Positions 33,887 through 42,687 of a DNA stretch of 49,865 nucleotides are shown piece by piece; the first letter of the stretch is position 1; every line of letters starts with the position of its first letter. Under the pieces are notes generated by a model. That model made no database searches, was not told the origin of the DNA, and worked only from the letters and a program-made list of their open reading frames with translations. A program made the translations under genes and the position numbers. The stretch comes from Micromonospora sp. AMSO31t (GTDB taxonomy: Bacteria; Actinomycetota; Actinomycetes; Mycobacteriales; Micromonosporaceae), in NCBI RefSeq assembly GCF_008868175.1, contig NZ_WBKT01000028.1, forward strand, positions 1 to 49,865, written 5' to 3'.

Positions 33887-34530
33887 TGCTCTACGACTGC
33901 CGGTCGCCGGCAGACCGGGACCGCGGCATCGAGGCGGCCATCGAGGCGGTCAAGAACGGGGAACTCGTCGTCCTGCCGACCGACACGGTCTACGGCGTCG
34001 GCGCCGACGCCTTCACCCCGTACGCGGTCAAGGCCCTCGCGGACGCCAAGGGCGGCGCGCGGCAGGCGCCGCCGGTGCTGATCGGTTCCCGGCACACCCT
34101 CGACGGCCTGGTCTTCTCGCTGCCCCGCTCGGCCCGCGAGCTGGTCGAGGCGTTCTGGCCGGGCGCGCTGACCATCGTGGTGGAGCACTCGCCGAGCCTG
34201 GCCTGGGACCTGGGCGACTCCAGCGGCACGGTGGCGGTGCGGATGCCGCTGCATCCGGTGGCCCTGGAGGTGCTGCGCGAGACCGGGCCCATGGCGGTGG
34301 CCTCGGCCAACAAGGTGGGCCAGCCCGCGGCGCTCACCGCCGAGGAGGCCCGCGACCAGCTCGGTTACGGCGTCCGCGCCTACCTGGAGGCCGGCCCGGC
34401 GCTCGACCCGGTGCCGAGCACCATCGTCGACCTGACCGGCGAGGTGCCCCGCGTGCTGCGCCAGGGCGCGGTGACGCTGGAGAAGCTGCGCGACGTGGTG
34501 TCGGACATCCTCGACGAGCGGGGGGTCTGA
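33886..34530 (+). CDS. Threonylcarbamoyl-AMP synthase (Sua5/YciO/YrdC family)
   Basis: A 214-aa protein that makes threonylcarbamoyl-AMP from threonine, bicarbonate and ATP, the first step of the t6A modification of ANN-reading tRNAs. Motifs include ELVVLPTDTVYGVGADAF, APPVLIGSRHTLDG, FWPGALTIVVEHSP, VAVRMPLHPVALEVL and VASANKVGQPAALT. The length fits the short TsaC-type without the extra Sua5 domain. The ATG overlaps the prmC stop by one base; an open extension begins earlier inside prmC but is unlikely. The stop is followed immediately by the GTG of the phosphatase gene. Confidence 0.92.
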   Translation: MLYDCRSPADRDRGIEAAIEAVKNGELVVLPTDTVYGVGADAFTPYAVKALADAKGGARQAPPVLIGSRHTLDGLVFSLPRSARELVEAFWPGALTIVVEHSPSLAWDLGDSSGTVAVRMPLHPVALEVLRETGPMAVASANKVGQPAALTAEEARDQLGYGVRAYLEAGPALDPVPSTIVDLTGEVPRVLRQGAVTLEKLRDVVSDILDERGV

Positions 34531-35142
34531 GTGCCGCCGTTCACCGTGCTGCACGTCTGCATGGGCAACATCTGCCGGTCCCCGATGGCCGAGCGCCTGC
34601 TGGTGCTGGCCGTCCGGGAGAGGTTGGGCCGGCTGGGCGCCGACCCGGCCCGCTCCGACGAGCTGGTGCACAGCCACAGCGCCGGCACCGGCGGCTGGCA
34701 CGCCGGCGAGGAGATGAACCCGCCGGCCGCCCGGCAGGTGACCTCGCGCGGCGGCGCGGTGGACGGGTTTGCTGCCCGCCGGCTCCGCTCCGACCTCATC
34801 GACGCCGCCGACCTGGTCCTCACCGCCACCGCCGACCAGCACGAGTACGTGGTGGCGCTGCGCCCGGACGCGGCTGGGCGGACCTTCGTGCTGGGTGAGT
34901 TCGGCCGGCTGCTCGGCGCGCTGGACCGGGCCGGGCTGCCTCCGGTGGAGGCCACCCCCGACGCGGTATACGCCCGGGGCGTGGCGCTGGTGGTGGCGGC
35001 GGACTCGGCCCGGCAGGGCACGACCGCGCTGCCCACCGACGACCTCGACGACCCCTGGGGTCGCGGCGACCAGTGCTTCAGCCGGGTGGCCGACGAGATC
35101 GAGGAGACCGTCCAGCCGCTGGCCGCCGCGCTGCTCCCCTGA
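34531..35142 (+). CDS. Low-molecular-weight protein tyrosine phosphatase family protein
   Basis: A 203-aa cytosolic phosphatase with the P-loop HVCMGNICRSPMAE (nucleophile Cys10, Arg16) at the N-terminus and the general-acid loop region DLDDPWGRG near the C-terminus. It is longer than the ~155-aa family norm because of insertions in the middle (RDRLGRL-like linker and ADSARQGTTALPTDD). It resembles the LMW-PTPs found next to Sua5 genes in actinomycetes, a conserved pairing of unclear meaning. Its GTG starts directly after the preceding stop, so it is part of the prmC operon. Confidence 0.9.
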   Translation: MPPFTVLHVCMGNICRSPMAERLLVLAVRERLGRLGADPARSDELVHSHSAGTGGWHAGEEMNPPAARQVTSRGGAVDGFAARRLRSDLIDAADLVLTATADQHEYVVALRPDAAGRTFVLGEFGRLLGALDRAGLPPVEATPDAVYARGVALVVAADSARQGTTALPTDDLDDPWGRGDQCFSRVADEIEETVQPLAAALLP

Positions 35143-35186
35143 GGTTCATCCTTTCTCGCGAACTTCCTGCGCGTTTCGCCGAAGAT

Positions 35187-35201
35187 GGCGGTTAAACCGC
35201 C
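35187..35201. promoter_or_regulatory. 15-bp palindrome upstream of the penicillin-binding protein gene
   Basis: Arms GGCGGTT (35187-35193) and AACCGCC (35195-35201) flank a single A. With a one-base centre it cannot form a good RNA hairpin, so it is more likely a protein-binding operator. It lies 53 nt before the ATG in a locally AT-rich intergenic stretch. Confidence 0.4.
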
Positions 35202-35254
35202 GATTCCGGTCATTCTGAACGGGTCTGTACGGCCGGCTCCTGCGGGGAGAGCTG

Positions 35255-37366
35255 ATGAACCGGGCCCATCTCAACAAGCTGTTCACCGTCCTGCTCGCCG
35301 GCGTACTCGCCGGACTGGCCCTGGCCGCCGCCGCGCTGCCGGCGGCGCTCGTCTTCGGGCTCGGCTTCAAGAACCTGATGCCCTACGCCGCGCTGCCGGA
35401 GTCGCTGAAGACGCCGCAGCCGGCCCAGCGTTCCAACCTCTACGCCAGCGACGGCCGCACGCTGATCACCTCGTTCTACACCGAGGACCGGGTGGACGTG
35501 CCGGTCGGCGAGGTGGCGCCCGTGATGCGCCAGGCCATCGTGGCCGCCGAGGACGTCCGGTTCTACCAGCACCACGGCGTCGACGTGCGCGGCGTGGCGC
35601 GGGCCTTCACGGCCAACCGGCGGGAGGGCACCCGGCAGGGCGCCTCCACGCTGACCATGCAGTACGTGCGCAACGCGCTGGCCGGTGACCCCCGGCTCAC
35701 CGAGGAGCAGCGGGCCAGGGCCACCGAGATCACCCTCGGCCGCAAGATCCGCGAGATGCGGTACGCGCTGGCCCTGGAACGCCGGATCAGCAAGGACGAG
35801 ATCCTCGGCCGCTACCTGAACATCGCCTACTTCGGCGCCGGCGCGTACGGCATCGCGGCGGCCAGCAAGCGCTACTTCTCCACCACGCCCGCCAAGCTCA
35901 CCCTGGCCCAGTCGGCGCTGCTCGCCGGGCTGGTCCGGTCACCCGACACCGACGACCCGATCAACGGTGACGCCGACTCGGCGCTGGGCCGCCGGGCGTA
36001 CGTGCTGGACCGGATGGTGGAGACCGGCCAGGTGGCCGAGGCGGACGCCGCCCGGGCCAGGGCCGAGCAGCTCAACCTCAAGCCCAGCGCCACCCCGAAC
36101 GACTGCACCGCGGTGCCCGCTGCGCACAACGACTGGGGCTTCTTCTGCGACTGGTTCACCCAGTGGTGGAACGCCCAGCCCGCCTTCGGCAAGACGGTCG
36201 ACGAGCGGCAGCGCACGCTGCGCCGGGGCGGCTGGTCGATCGTGTCCTCCCTCGACGCGGACGTGCAGGCGAAGGCCATCGAGCAGGTGCTGCGGATCTA
36301 TCCGAACACCAACCAGCGGGCCGCGCCGACCGCGGTGGTGCAGCCGGGCACCGGCCGGGTGCTCGCCATGGCGGTGAACCGCGCCTACAGCGTGGCCCCG
36401 AACCCGACCGCCGGGCAGAACTACCCGAACACGGTCAACCAGCTGGTCGCCGGCGGTGCGGGCATCGAGGGCTACCAGGCCGGCTCGACCTTCAAGCTCT
36501 TCGCCGTCCTGGCCGCGCTGGAGTCCGGCCTGCCGCTGAACACCGAGTTCGACGCTCCCGGCGTCTTCGTCACCCGGTACCCGATCGACGGCGGCCCGGC
36601 GAGCTGCGGCGGCCACTGGTGCCCGGAGAACGCCAACCCGGCGTGGATGGACGGCGACCGCACCATGTGGGACGCGTTCGGCCGGTCGGTGAACACCTAC
36701 TTCGCCTGGCTGACCGAGCGGGTCGGCGCCGACCGGGTGGTGGAGATGGCCCAGCGGCTGGGCATCGTGTTCCGCTCACCGGAGGACGCCAAGCTGGCCC
36801 GGGACGGCGCGAAGAACTGGGGACCGTTCACCCTGGGGGTCTCCTCCACCACCCCGCTCGACCTGGCCAACGCCTACGCCACGGTGGCCGCCGAGGGCAC
36901 CTGGTGCCGGCCCACCCCGATCACCTCGATCAGCGACCCGACCGGCCGGAAGGTGGCCGCCGGCAACCCGGACTGCCGGCAGGTGCTCGACACCGAGGTG
37001 GCCCGGGCGGCGACGGACGCGGCCCGCTGCCCGGTCGGTGACCAGTCGATGTACCGCCGCTGCGACGGCGGCACCGCCGAGGAGCTCCAGCCGGGGCTGC
37101 GCCGGCCGCTGGCCGGCAAGACCGGCAGTTCGGAGCGGAACGCCACGGAGACCGTGGTCGCCTTCACGCCGCAGCTCGCCGTGGCGACCATCGCCGCGAA
37201 CCCGGACAACCCCCGGGACGCCGTGGGCGGCGGGGTCCAGGTCCGCCAGATCGAGGCCGTGGGCCGCCTCCTCGCGTGGGCGTTGCGCGACCAGCCTGTC
37301 CTGGACTTCGTCCCGCCGAGCCAGACGGTGGCCTTCGAGCGCACCAGCCCGCGCACCGGCAACTGA
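35255..37366 (+). CDS. Class A penicillin-binding protein (transglycosylase/transpeptidase)
   Basis: A 703-aa bifunctional peptidoglycan synthase. One N-terminal membrane anchor (FTVLLAGVLAGLALAAAALPAAL) is followed by the GT51 glycosyltransferase domain with catalytic Glu99 (AAEDVRFYQHHGVD) and RQGASTLTMQYVRN. The transpeptidase domain has SxxK at Ser411-Lys414 (AGSTFKLF), SVN (GRSVNTYF) and KTG from Lys622 (LAGKTGSS). It polymerises and cross-links glycan outside the membrane. There is no PASTA domain. Several cysteines (CGGHWC, CRPT, DCRQ) lie in the transpeptidase part. A GGGGAGAG ribosome site precedes the ATG. It is convergent with the SDR gene, 9 nt apart, with a small dyad (37363-37379) across both stops. 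Confidence 0.94.
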   Translation: MNRAHLNKLFTVLLAGVLAGLALAAAALPAALVFGLGFKNLMPYAALPESLKTPQPAQRSNLYASDGRTLITSFYTEDRVDVPVGEVAPVMRQAIVAAEDVRFYQHHGVDVRGVARAFTANRREGTRQGASTLTMQYVRNALAGDPRLTEEQRARATEITLGRKIREMRYALALERRISKDEILGRYLNIAYFGAGAYGIAAASKRYFSTTPAKLTLAQSALLAGLVRSPDTDDPINGDADSALGRRAYVLDRMVETGQVAEADAARARAEQLNLKPSATPNDCTAVPAAHNDWGFFCDWFTQWWNAQPAFGKTVDERQRTLRRGGWSIVSSLDADVQAKAIEQVLRIYPNTNQRAAPTAVVQPGTGRVLAMAVNRAYSVAPNPTAGQNYPNTVNQLVAGGAGIEGYQAGSTFKLFAVLAALESGLPLNTEFDAPGVFVTRYPIDGGPASCGGHWCPENANPAWMDGDRTMWDAFGRSVNTYFAWLTERVGADRVVEMAQRLGIVFRSPEDAKLARDGAKNWGPFTLGVSSTTPLDLANAYATVAAEGTWCRPTPITSISDPTGRKVAAGNPDCRQVLDTEVARAATDAARCPVGDQSMYRRCDGGTAEELQPGLRRPLAGKTGSSERNATETVVAFTPQLAVATIAANPDNPRDAVGGGVQVRQIEAVGRLLAWALRDQPVLDFVPPSQTVAFERTSPRTGN

Positions 37367-37375
37367 CCGCCGGGG

Positions 37376-38845
37376 TCAGCGGGGACCGGTCCGCTCGGCG
37401 CCGCGGGCGATGTTGCGGGCCATGCCGCCGAAGATGACGGCGTGGAACGGGGTGACCGAGGCCCAGTAGAGGTGGCCGGGGAGGCCGTGGGGGAGGAAGA
37501 CGGCGCGCTGGACGTACCGGCTGCGGCCGTCGCCGGCCGGCTCGACCCGCATCTCCAGCCAGGCGCGGCCGGGCAGCCGCATCTCGGCGCGCAGCCGCAG
37601 CAGCTCCCCGGGGACGATCTCCTCGACCCGCCAGAAGTCCAGCGCCTCGCCGACCTGGAGGCGGTGCGGGTCGCGCCGGCCCCGGCGCAGCCCCACCCCG
37701 CCGATGAGCCGGTCCAGCCAGCCCCGCACCGACCAGGCCAGCGGGAACGAGTACCAGCCGTGCTCGCCGCCGACCCCCTCGACGACCCGCCACAGGGCCG
37801 CCGTCGGGGCGTCCACCGCCCGATCCCGCACGTCGCTGTACGCCGTCCCGCCGGACCACTGCGGATCGCTGGGCAGCGGCTCGGCCGGAGCATCCGGCCC
37901 GCTCGCCGTCGACCACCGGGTCTCGACCTGGCCGTCGCGGACCTTCGCCAGCGCCAGGGCGACCGACTCGTCGAAGCCGGTCAGCCCGCCGGGCGGGTCC
38001 GGCACGTACCGCGCGATGTCGTGCTCGCCGGCGACCGCCTCGTGGACCAGGCTCTCCACCAGCGGCCGGGCGATCGAGTTCGGCACCGGCGTCACCCAGC
38101 CCACCCAGTAGGAGGAGAGCGCCGGGGTCAGCGGCCGCACCGGCAGGATCACCCGGCGGCGCAGCCCGGCGACCCGCGCGTACCGCTGCATCATCTGCTG
38201 GAAGGTGAGCACCTCCGGGCCGCCGATGTCGAACCCCCGGTTCACCTCGGGCGGCAGGTCGACGCAGCCGACCAGGTAGCGCAGCACGTCGCGGACGGCG
38301 ATCGGCTGGATGCGGTTACGCACCCAGCGCGGGGTGACCATGCCCGGCAGCCGCTCGGTCAGGTGTCGCAGCATCTCGAAGGAGGCGGAGCCGGACCCGA
38401 TGATCACCGCGGCCCGCAGCACGGCCGTCGGCACCCCGCTGTCCAGGAGGATCCGGCCGACCTCCGCGCGCGACCGCAGGTGCGGCGACGGGACCTTGCG
38501 GTCCGCCGCCGGCTCCGGCCCGCCCAGATAGACGATCCGGCGTACGCCCGCGGCGCGGGCCGCGGCCGCGAAGTTGACCGCGGCCTCCCGGTCGGCCGCC
38601 TCGAAGCTTCGCTGGCCGAGCGAGTGGACCAGGTAGTACGCCACGTCCACGCCCTCGAACGCGGCCGGCAGCGTGTCCGGCCGGCGCAGGTCGCCCTCGG
38701 CGATCTCGGCCCGGGACGCCCACGGCACGTCGCGCAGCTTTCCCGCCTTGCGGGCCAGGCAGCGGACGGTGTGCCCGTCGGCCAGCAACCGGGGCGCGAG
38801 GCGGCCGCCGATGTAACCCGTGGCGCCGGTGACGAGGCATCTCAC
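37376..38845 (-). CDS. SDR family NAD(P)-binding oxidoreductase with C-terminal DUF2867
   Basis: A 489-aa protein. The N-terminal half is an atypical (NmrA/YbjT-like) short-chain dehydrogenase with the nucleotide loop [12 protein letters not shown] (from residue 5) and the segment [12 protein letters not shown]. The C-terminal ~150 residues match DUF2867, a START-like fold ([21 protein letters not shown], ending near [16 protein letters not shown]). The combined architecture is common in actinobacteria; its substrate is unknown. The GTG start at 38845 has a -10-like CAGACT 7 nt upstream on the minus strand and no ribosome-binding site, so it is probably leaderless. It is divergent from glyA with only 35 nt between. 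Confidence 0.88.
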   Translation of the reverse strand: MRCLVTGATGYIGGRLAPRLLADGHTVRCLARKAGKLRDVPWASRAEIAEGDLRRPDTLPAAFEGVDVAYYLVHSLGQRSFEAADREAAVNFAAAARAAGVRRIVYLGGPEPAADRKVPSPHLRSRAEVGRILLDSGVPTAVLRAAVIIGSGSASFEMLRHLTERLPGMVTPRWVRNRIQPIAVRDVLRYLVGCVDLPPEVNRGFDIGGPEVLTFQQMMQRYARVAGLRRRVILPVRPLTPALSSYWVGWVTPVPNSIARPLVESLVHEAVAGEHDIARYVPDPPGGLTGFDESVALALAKVRDGQVETRWSTASGPDAPAEPLPSDPQWSGGTAYSDVRDRAVDAPTAALWRVVEGVGGEHGWYSFPLAWSVRGWLDRLIGGVGLRRGRRDPHRLQVGEALDFWRVEEIVPGELLRLRAEMRLPGRAWLEMRVEPAGDGRSRYVQRAVFLPHGLPGHLYWASVTPFHAVIFGGMARNIARGAERTGPR

Positions 38846-38852
38846 AGCTCCC

Positions 38853-38872
38853 AGTCTGCGGCTCCGTAGACT
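38853..38872. promoter_or_regulatory. Mirrored divergent promoter between the SDR gene and glyA
   Basis: AGTCTGCGG (38853-38861) and CCGTAGACT (38864-38872) form an inverted repeat matching at 8 of 9 positions. Read outward it gives TAGACT 8 nt before the glyA GTG and CAGACT 7 nt before the SDR GTG. Both are -10-like and spaced for leaderless transcripts. Confidence 0.45.
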
Positions 38873-38880
38873 CCTTCGCT

Positions 38881-40170
38881 GTGGAGAACGCGAGGGACAC
38901 CTTCTGGGGGCCGGACTTCCAGCAGCTCAGCGCCGCCGATCCGGAGATCGCCGAGGTGGTGCTGGGGGAGTTGGCGCGGCTGCGCGGCGGCCTGCAACTG
39001 ATCGCCAGCGAGAACCTCACCTCGCCGGCGGTGCTGGCCGCCCTGGGCTCCACCCTGACCAACAAGTACGCCGAGGGCTACCCGGGCCGCCGCTACTACG
39101 GCGGCTGCGCCGAGGTGGACCGCGCCGAGGAACTCGGCATCGCCCGGGCGAAGGAGCTGTTCGGCGCCGAGCACGCCAACCTCCAGCCGCACTCCGGCGC
39201 GAGCGCCAACCTGGCCGCGTACGCCGCCCTGGTGCAGCCCGGCGACACCGTGCTGGCCATGGACCTGCCGCACGGTGGGCACCTCACCCACGGCAGCCGG
39301 GTGAACTTCTCCGGCAAGTGGTTCCACCCGGTTGGCTACACCGTCCGGCCGGACAGCGAGCTGATCGACTACGACGAGGTGCGCGACCTGGCCCTGGCGC
39401 ACCGGCCGAAGCTCATCATCTGCGGCGCGACGGCGTACCCGCGGCTCATCGACTTCGCCCGGTTCCGGGCGATCGCCGACGAGGTCGAGGCCTACCTCAT
39501 GGTGGACGCGGCGCACTTCATCGGTCTGGTCGCCGGCCGGGCGATCCCCTCCCCGGTCCCGCACGCCGACGTGGTCACCTGCACCACCCACAAGGTGCTG
39601 CGCGGCCCGCGCGGGGGCATGATCCTCTGCCGGGAGTCGCTGGCCGCCCGGATCGACAAGGCCGTCTTCCCGTTCACCCAGGGCGGCCCGCTGATGCACG
39701 CGGTCGCCGCCAAGGCGGTCGCCCTGCGCGAGGCCGCCCAGCCCGAGTTCCGGGCGTACGCCTCCCAGGTGGTCAGCAACGCCCAGGCGCTCGCCGACGG
39801 CCTCGCAGCCGAGGGCATGCGGCCGGTGTCCGGCGGCACCGACACCCACCTGGCCCTGATCGACCTGCGGGAGACCGGGGTGACCGGCGCCGCGGCCGAG
39901 GCGCGCTGCGACGCCGCCGGCATCACGCTGAACAAGAACGCCATCCCGTACGACCCGCAGAAGCCGATGGTCGCCTCCGGCATCCGGGTCGGCACGCCGA
40001 GCGTCACCACCCAGGGCATGCGCGAGGGCGAGATGCGCCGGATCGCCACGCTGATCGCCCGGGCGGTGCGCACCGACCCGGAGTCGACCGGGGGCGCGGA
40101 CGAGCTGGGCCGGATCGCCGGCGACGTGACCGAGCTGGTCGGGGCCTTCCCGGCGTACCCCCGTGGCTGA
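38881..40170 (+). CDS. glyA: Serine hydroxymethyltransferase
   Basis: A 429-aa PLP enzyme interconverting serine and glycine with transfer of a one-carbon unit to tetrahydrofolate. Signature motifs are [44 protein letters not shown], and the PLP lysine Lys238 in [12 protein letters not shown]. Length is normal (E. coli GlyA 417). The GTG start lacks a Shine-Dalgarno, and a TAGACT element lies 8 nt upstream. Its 3' end overlaps the start of the AtpI-like gene by 8 nt, tying it to the ATP synthase cluster. Confidence 0.93.
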   Translation: MENARDTFWGPDFQQLSAADPEIAEVVLGELARLRGGLQLIASENLTSPAVLAALGSTLTNKYAEGYPGRRYYGGCAEVDRAEELGIARAKELFGAEHANLQPHSGASANLAAYAALVQPGDTVLAMDLPHGGHLTHGSRVNFSGKWFHPVGYTVRPDSELIDYDEVRDLALAHRPKLIICGATAYPRLIDFARFRAIADEVEAYLMVDAAHFIGLVAGRAIPSPVPHADVVTCTTHKVLRGPRGGMILCRESLAARIDKAVFPFTQGGPLMHAVAAKAVALREAAQPEFRAYASQVVSNAQALADGLAAEGMRPVSGGTDTHLALIDLRETGVTGAAAEARCDAAGITLNKNAIPYDPQKPMVASGIRVGTPSVTTQGMREGEMRRIATLIARAVRTDPESTGGADELGRIAGDVTELVGAFPAYPRG

Positions 40171-40594
40171 GCCTGGGACGCGCGCGGCGGAGGCGGTCGC
40201 GGACCGGGGCTGGCGGCTGCGCCACCTGCCGGTGCTGGTGGTCGCCTCGGTGCTGATGGCCGCCGTGGCGGCGGTGGCCGGCGGGCTGGCCCGGGGCGCG
40301 GACGGCGCGCTCGGCGCGGCGGCCGGGGTGGCCGTCACCGCCGTCAGCTACACGCTCACCACGGTCGTGCTGGCCTGGGCGGACGCCCGGGATCCCCAGC
40401 TCGTGCTGCCGTTCGGGCTGGGTGTCTACATCGCCAAGATGACCCTGCTCGGTGGGGTGATGGTGCTGGTCGCGTCGACCGGCTGGCCGGGGCTCGTCCC
40501 GTTCGCCCTGGGCATCGCCGCGGGCGTGGTGGTCTGGACCGGGGTGCACATCTGGTGGCTGGCCACGGTGCACGCCCGCCGCGTCCACGGCTGA
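40163..40594 (+). CDS. AtpI-like ATP synthase accessory membrane protein
   Basis: A 143-aa protein with four hydrophobic segments ([79 protein letters not shown]) and short charged ends. Sequence identity to named families is weak; position directly before the atp genes and the four-helix layout match ATP synthase protein I, which helps assemble the c-ring. The GTG start overlaps the glyA stop. After it, 174 nt without a gene hold a CACAAC/GTTGTG stem-loop (40703-40717) and the proposed atpZ promoter. Confidence 0.65.
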   Translation: MAEPGTRAAEAVADRGWRLRHLPVLVVASVLMAAVAAVAGGLARGADGALGAAAGVAVTAVSYTLTTVVLAWADARDPQLVLPFGLGVYIAKMTLLGGVMVLVASTGWPGLVPFALGIAAGVVVWTGVHIWWLATVHARRVHG

Positions 40595-40752
40595 TCCGTC
40601 CCAACCTGCGGACGGCACGCCGGGGTGTCCACGATCGGTCATTCTCTCAGTGGCGGGAGGGGAGTAGCGTGCCTCCAGACGACTTCGCCCGCCCGTGTCC
40701 CACACAACAAGGTTGTGCGGGGGGTGAGGCACAGCCTCTTCGGCTCGACTGA

Positions 40753-40758
40753 TATCGT
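40753..40758 (+). promoter_or_regulatory. Possible -10 element for the atpZ-atpB operon
   Basis: TATCGT lies 10 nt before the ATG at 40769. The -35 region is poor, so this is only a candidate. Confidence 0.25.
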
Positions 40759-40768
40759 TCGCCCCGTC

Positions 40769-41005
40769 ATGGCCGGTGACCAGAAACCCCCCAGCACTGG
40801 CGGCCCGGGCGACGATCCGTCCGGTGCCGGCCAGGGTTGGACCGCGCTCAGCTACCTCATCGGAGGCATGCTCGTGTGGGGCTTCATCGGCTGGCTGGTC
40901 GACCAGTGGCTCGACCTCGGCGGCATCGCCACCGGGATCGGCGTCGTGCTCGGCATGGCCGGGGGAATCATCCTGGTCGTCCGCCGACTCGGCACGCCTA
41001 CTTAG
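40769..41005 (+). CDS. atpZ: AtpZ/AtpI-family protein
   Basis: A 78-aa protein with a polar N-terminus (MAGDQKPPSTGGPGDDPSG) and two transmembrane helices (LSYLIGGMLVWGFIGWLV and GIATGIGVVLGMAGGIILVV) joined by DQWLDLGG, the layout of the small AtpZ/PF09527 family encoded beside ATP synthase genes. Relatives are thought to help with Mg2+/Ca2+ supply or Fo assembly. ATG 40769 is selected because upstream in-frame sequence is not protein-like. It precedes atpB by 11 nt. Confidence 0.8.
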   Translation: MAGDQKPPSTGGPGDDPSGAGQGWTALSYLIGGMLVWGFIGWLVDQWLDLGGIATGIGVVLGMAGGIILVVRRLGTPT

Positions 41006-41016
41006 GAAGGGACGCG

Positions 41017-41814
41017 GTGTTCGGACAGGCGAACGTCCTGGCTCAGGGCCAGGCGGAATTCCCACCCAGTGTGGAGGACTTCTACCTGCCCAGCATCCTG
41101 CCCTGGGGTGCGCACGACAACTACTGGTTCACCAAGATCACGCTGATGGTCTGGCTGGCCGTCGGGGTCCTGATCCTGTTCTTCCTGCTCAGCTACCGCA
41201 ACCCCAAGCTGGTGCCGACGAAGAAGCAGTGGTTCGCCGAGTCGATCTACGGCTTCGTCCGGAACAACATCGCGGTCGACATGATCGGGCACGCGGGGGT
41301 GCGGTTCGCGCCGTACTTCACCACGCTCTTCTGCTTCATCCTGCTGACCAACGCGTTCGCGATCATCCCGTTCTTCCAGATCTCGCCGAACTCGCACATC
41401 GCGTTCCCGGCCTTCCTCGCCGTGATCAGCTACGTGATGTTCAACTGGATCGGCATCCGGCACCACGGCTTCGTCAAGTACTTCAAGAACTCCCTGATCC
41501 CGCCGGCGCCCTGGTACATCCTGCCGCTGCTGATCCCGATCGAGTTCTTCTCGACGTTCCTGGTCCGGCCGTTCTCGCTGGCCGTCCGTCTCTTCGCGAA
41601 CATGTTCGCCGGCCACATGCTCCTGCTGGTCTTCACGCTCGGCGGCTTCGCCATGATCAGCGCCAACGCCTGGCTGGCGCCGGTCTCGGTGCTGTCCTGG
41701 GTGATGACGATCGCGCTGACCTTCCTCGAGTTCCTGGTGATCTGTCTGCAGGCGTACGTCTTCACGGTGCTGACCGCCAGCTACGTGCAGGGTGCGCTCG
41801 CCGAAGAGCACTGA
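41017..41814 (+). CDS. atpB: F1Fo ATP synthase subunit a
   Basis: A 265-aa integral membrane protein forming the proton half-channels next to the c-ring. Five to six hydrophobic helices are seen. The essential arginine is Arg191 in SLAVRLFANMFAGHML, and IPPAPWYILPLLIPIEF precedes it. The GTG at 41017 is chosen because AGGAAGG lies 6 nt upstream; the open frame extends further back into atpZ in another reading frame. The 68 nt to atpE contain an intercistronic hairpin. Confidence 0.95.
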   Translation: MFGQANVLAQGQAEFPPSVEDFYLPSILPWGAHDNYWFTKITLMVWLAVGVLILFFLLSYRNPKLVPTKKQWFAESIYGFVRNNIAVDMIGHAGVRFAPYFTTLFCFILLTNAFAIIPFFQISPNSHIAFPAFLAVISYVMFNWIGIRHHGFVKYFKNSLIPPAPWYILPLLIPIEFFSTFLVRPFSLAVRLFANMFAGHMLLLVFTLGGFAMISANAWLAPVSVLSWVMTIALTFLEFLVICLQAYVFTVLTASYVQGALAEEH

Positions 41815-41844
41815 TCCACACTTTCGCACCAACCGTTGTCGTCC

Positions 41845-41861
41845 CGCGTGACCGTCACGCG
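41845..41861 (+). other. Intercistronic hairpin upstream of atpE
   Basis: CGCGTGA (41845-41851) and TCACGCG (41855-41861) form a 7-bp stem with a CCG loop, ending 9 nt before the strong AGGAGG of atpE. It may stabilise the downstream mRNA or expose the ribosome site, which would fit the need for many copies of subunit c. Confidence 0.4.
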
Positions 41862-41867
41862 TGATAA

Positions 41868-42119
<252 letters not shown>

Positions 42120-42147
42120 TCCACCCCCTCTGACCGGGAGGTTTCCC

Positions 42148-42687
42148 ATGTACTTCCTCGCCGCTGAGGGTGGTGAAGCGGTCCACAACCCGATCATTCC
42201 CGCCTGGGAAGAGATCGTGGTCGGTGGCATCGCCTTCATCGTGCTCTGCTTCGTGCTGATGAAGTTCGTCTTCCCGCGCATGGAGCAGACGTTCCAGGCC
42301 CGGGTCGACGCGATCGAGGGCGGCATCAAGCGCGCCGAGGCCGCCCAGGCCGAGGCGAACCAGCTGCTCGAGCAGTACCGGGCCCAGCTCGCGGAGGCGC
42401 GTACCGACGCCGCCAAGATCCGCGACGACGCCCGGGCCGACGCCGAGGGCATCCGCCAGGACATCCTCGCCAAGGCGCGCGAGGAGTCCGACCGGATCAT
42501 CGCGGCCGGCAAGGAGCAGCTCGCCGCGGAGCGGGCCACCATCGTGCGCGAGCTGCGCACCGAGGTGGGCACCATCGCGGTCGACCTGGCCAGCCGGATC
42601 GTCGGTGAGTCGCTCGCCGACGAGGCGCGTCGCAAGGGCACCGTCGACCGGTTCCTGAGCGGTCTCGAGAGCACGGGGGCCCGCTGA
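42148..42687 (+). CDS. atpF: F1Fo ATP synthase subunit b
   Basis: A 179-aa peripheral-stalk protein with one N-terminal membrane helix (IVVGGIAFIVLCFVLMKFVFP) and a long Ala/Glu/Arg-rich coiled coil (QARVDAIEGGIKRAEAAQAEA onward) that holds F1 against rotation. GACCGGGAGG precedes the ATG. The stop overlaps the atpH ATG (TGATG), so the two are translationally coupled. It is not fused to delta, unlike in mycobacteria. Confidence 0.95.
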   Translation: MYFLAAEGGEAVHNPIIPAWEEIVVGGIAFIVLCFVLMKFVFPRMEQTFQARVDAIEGGIKRAEAAQAEANQLLEQYRAQLAEARTDAAKIRDDARADAEGIRQDILAKAREESDRIIAAGKEQLAAERATIVRELRTEVGTIAVDLASRIVGESLADEARRKGTVDRFLSGLESTGAR

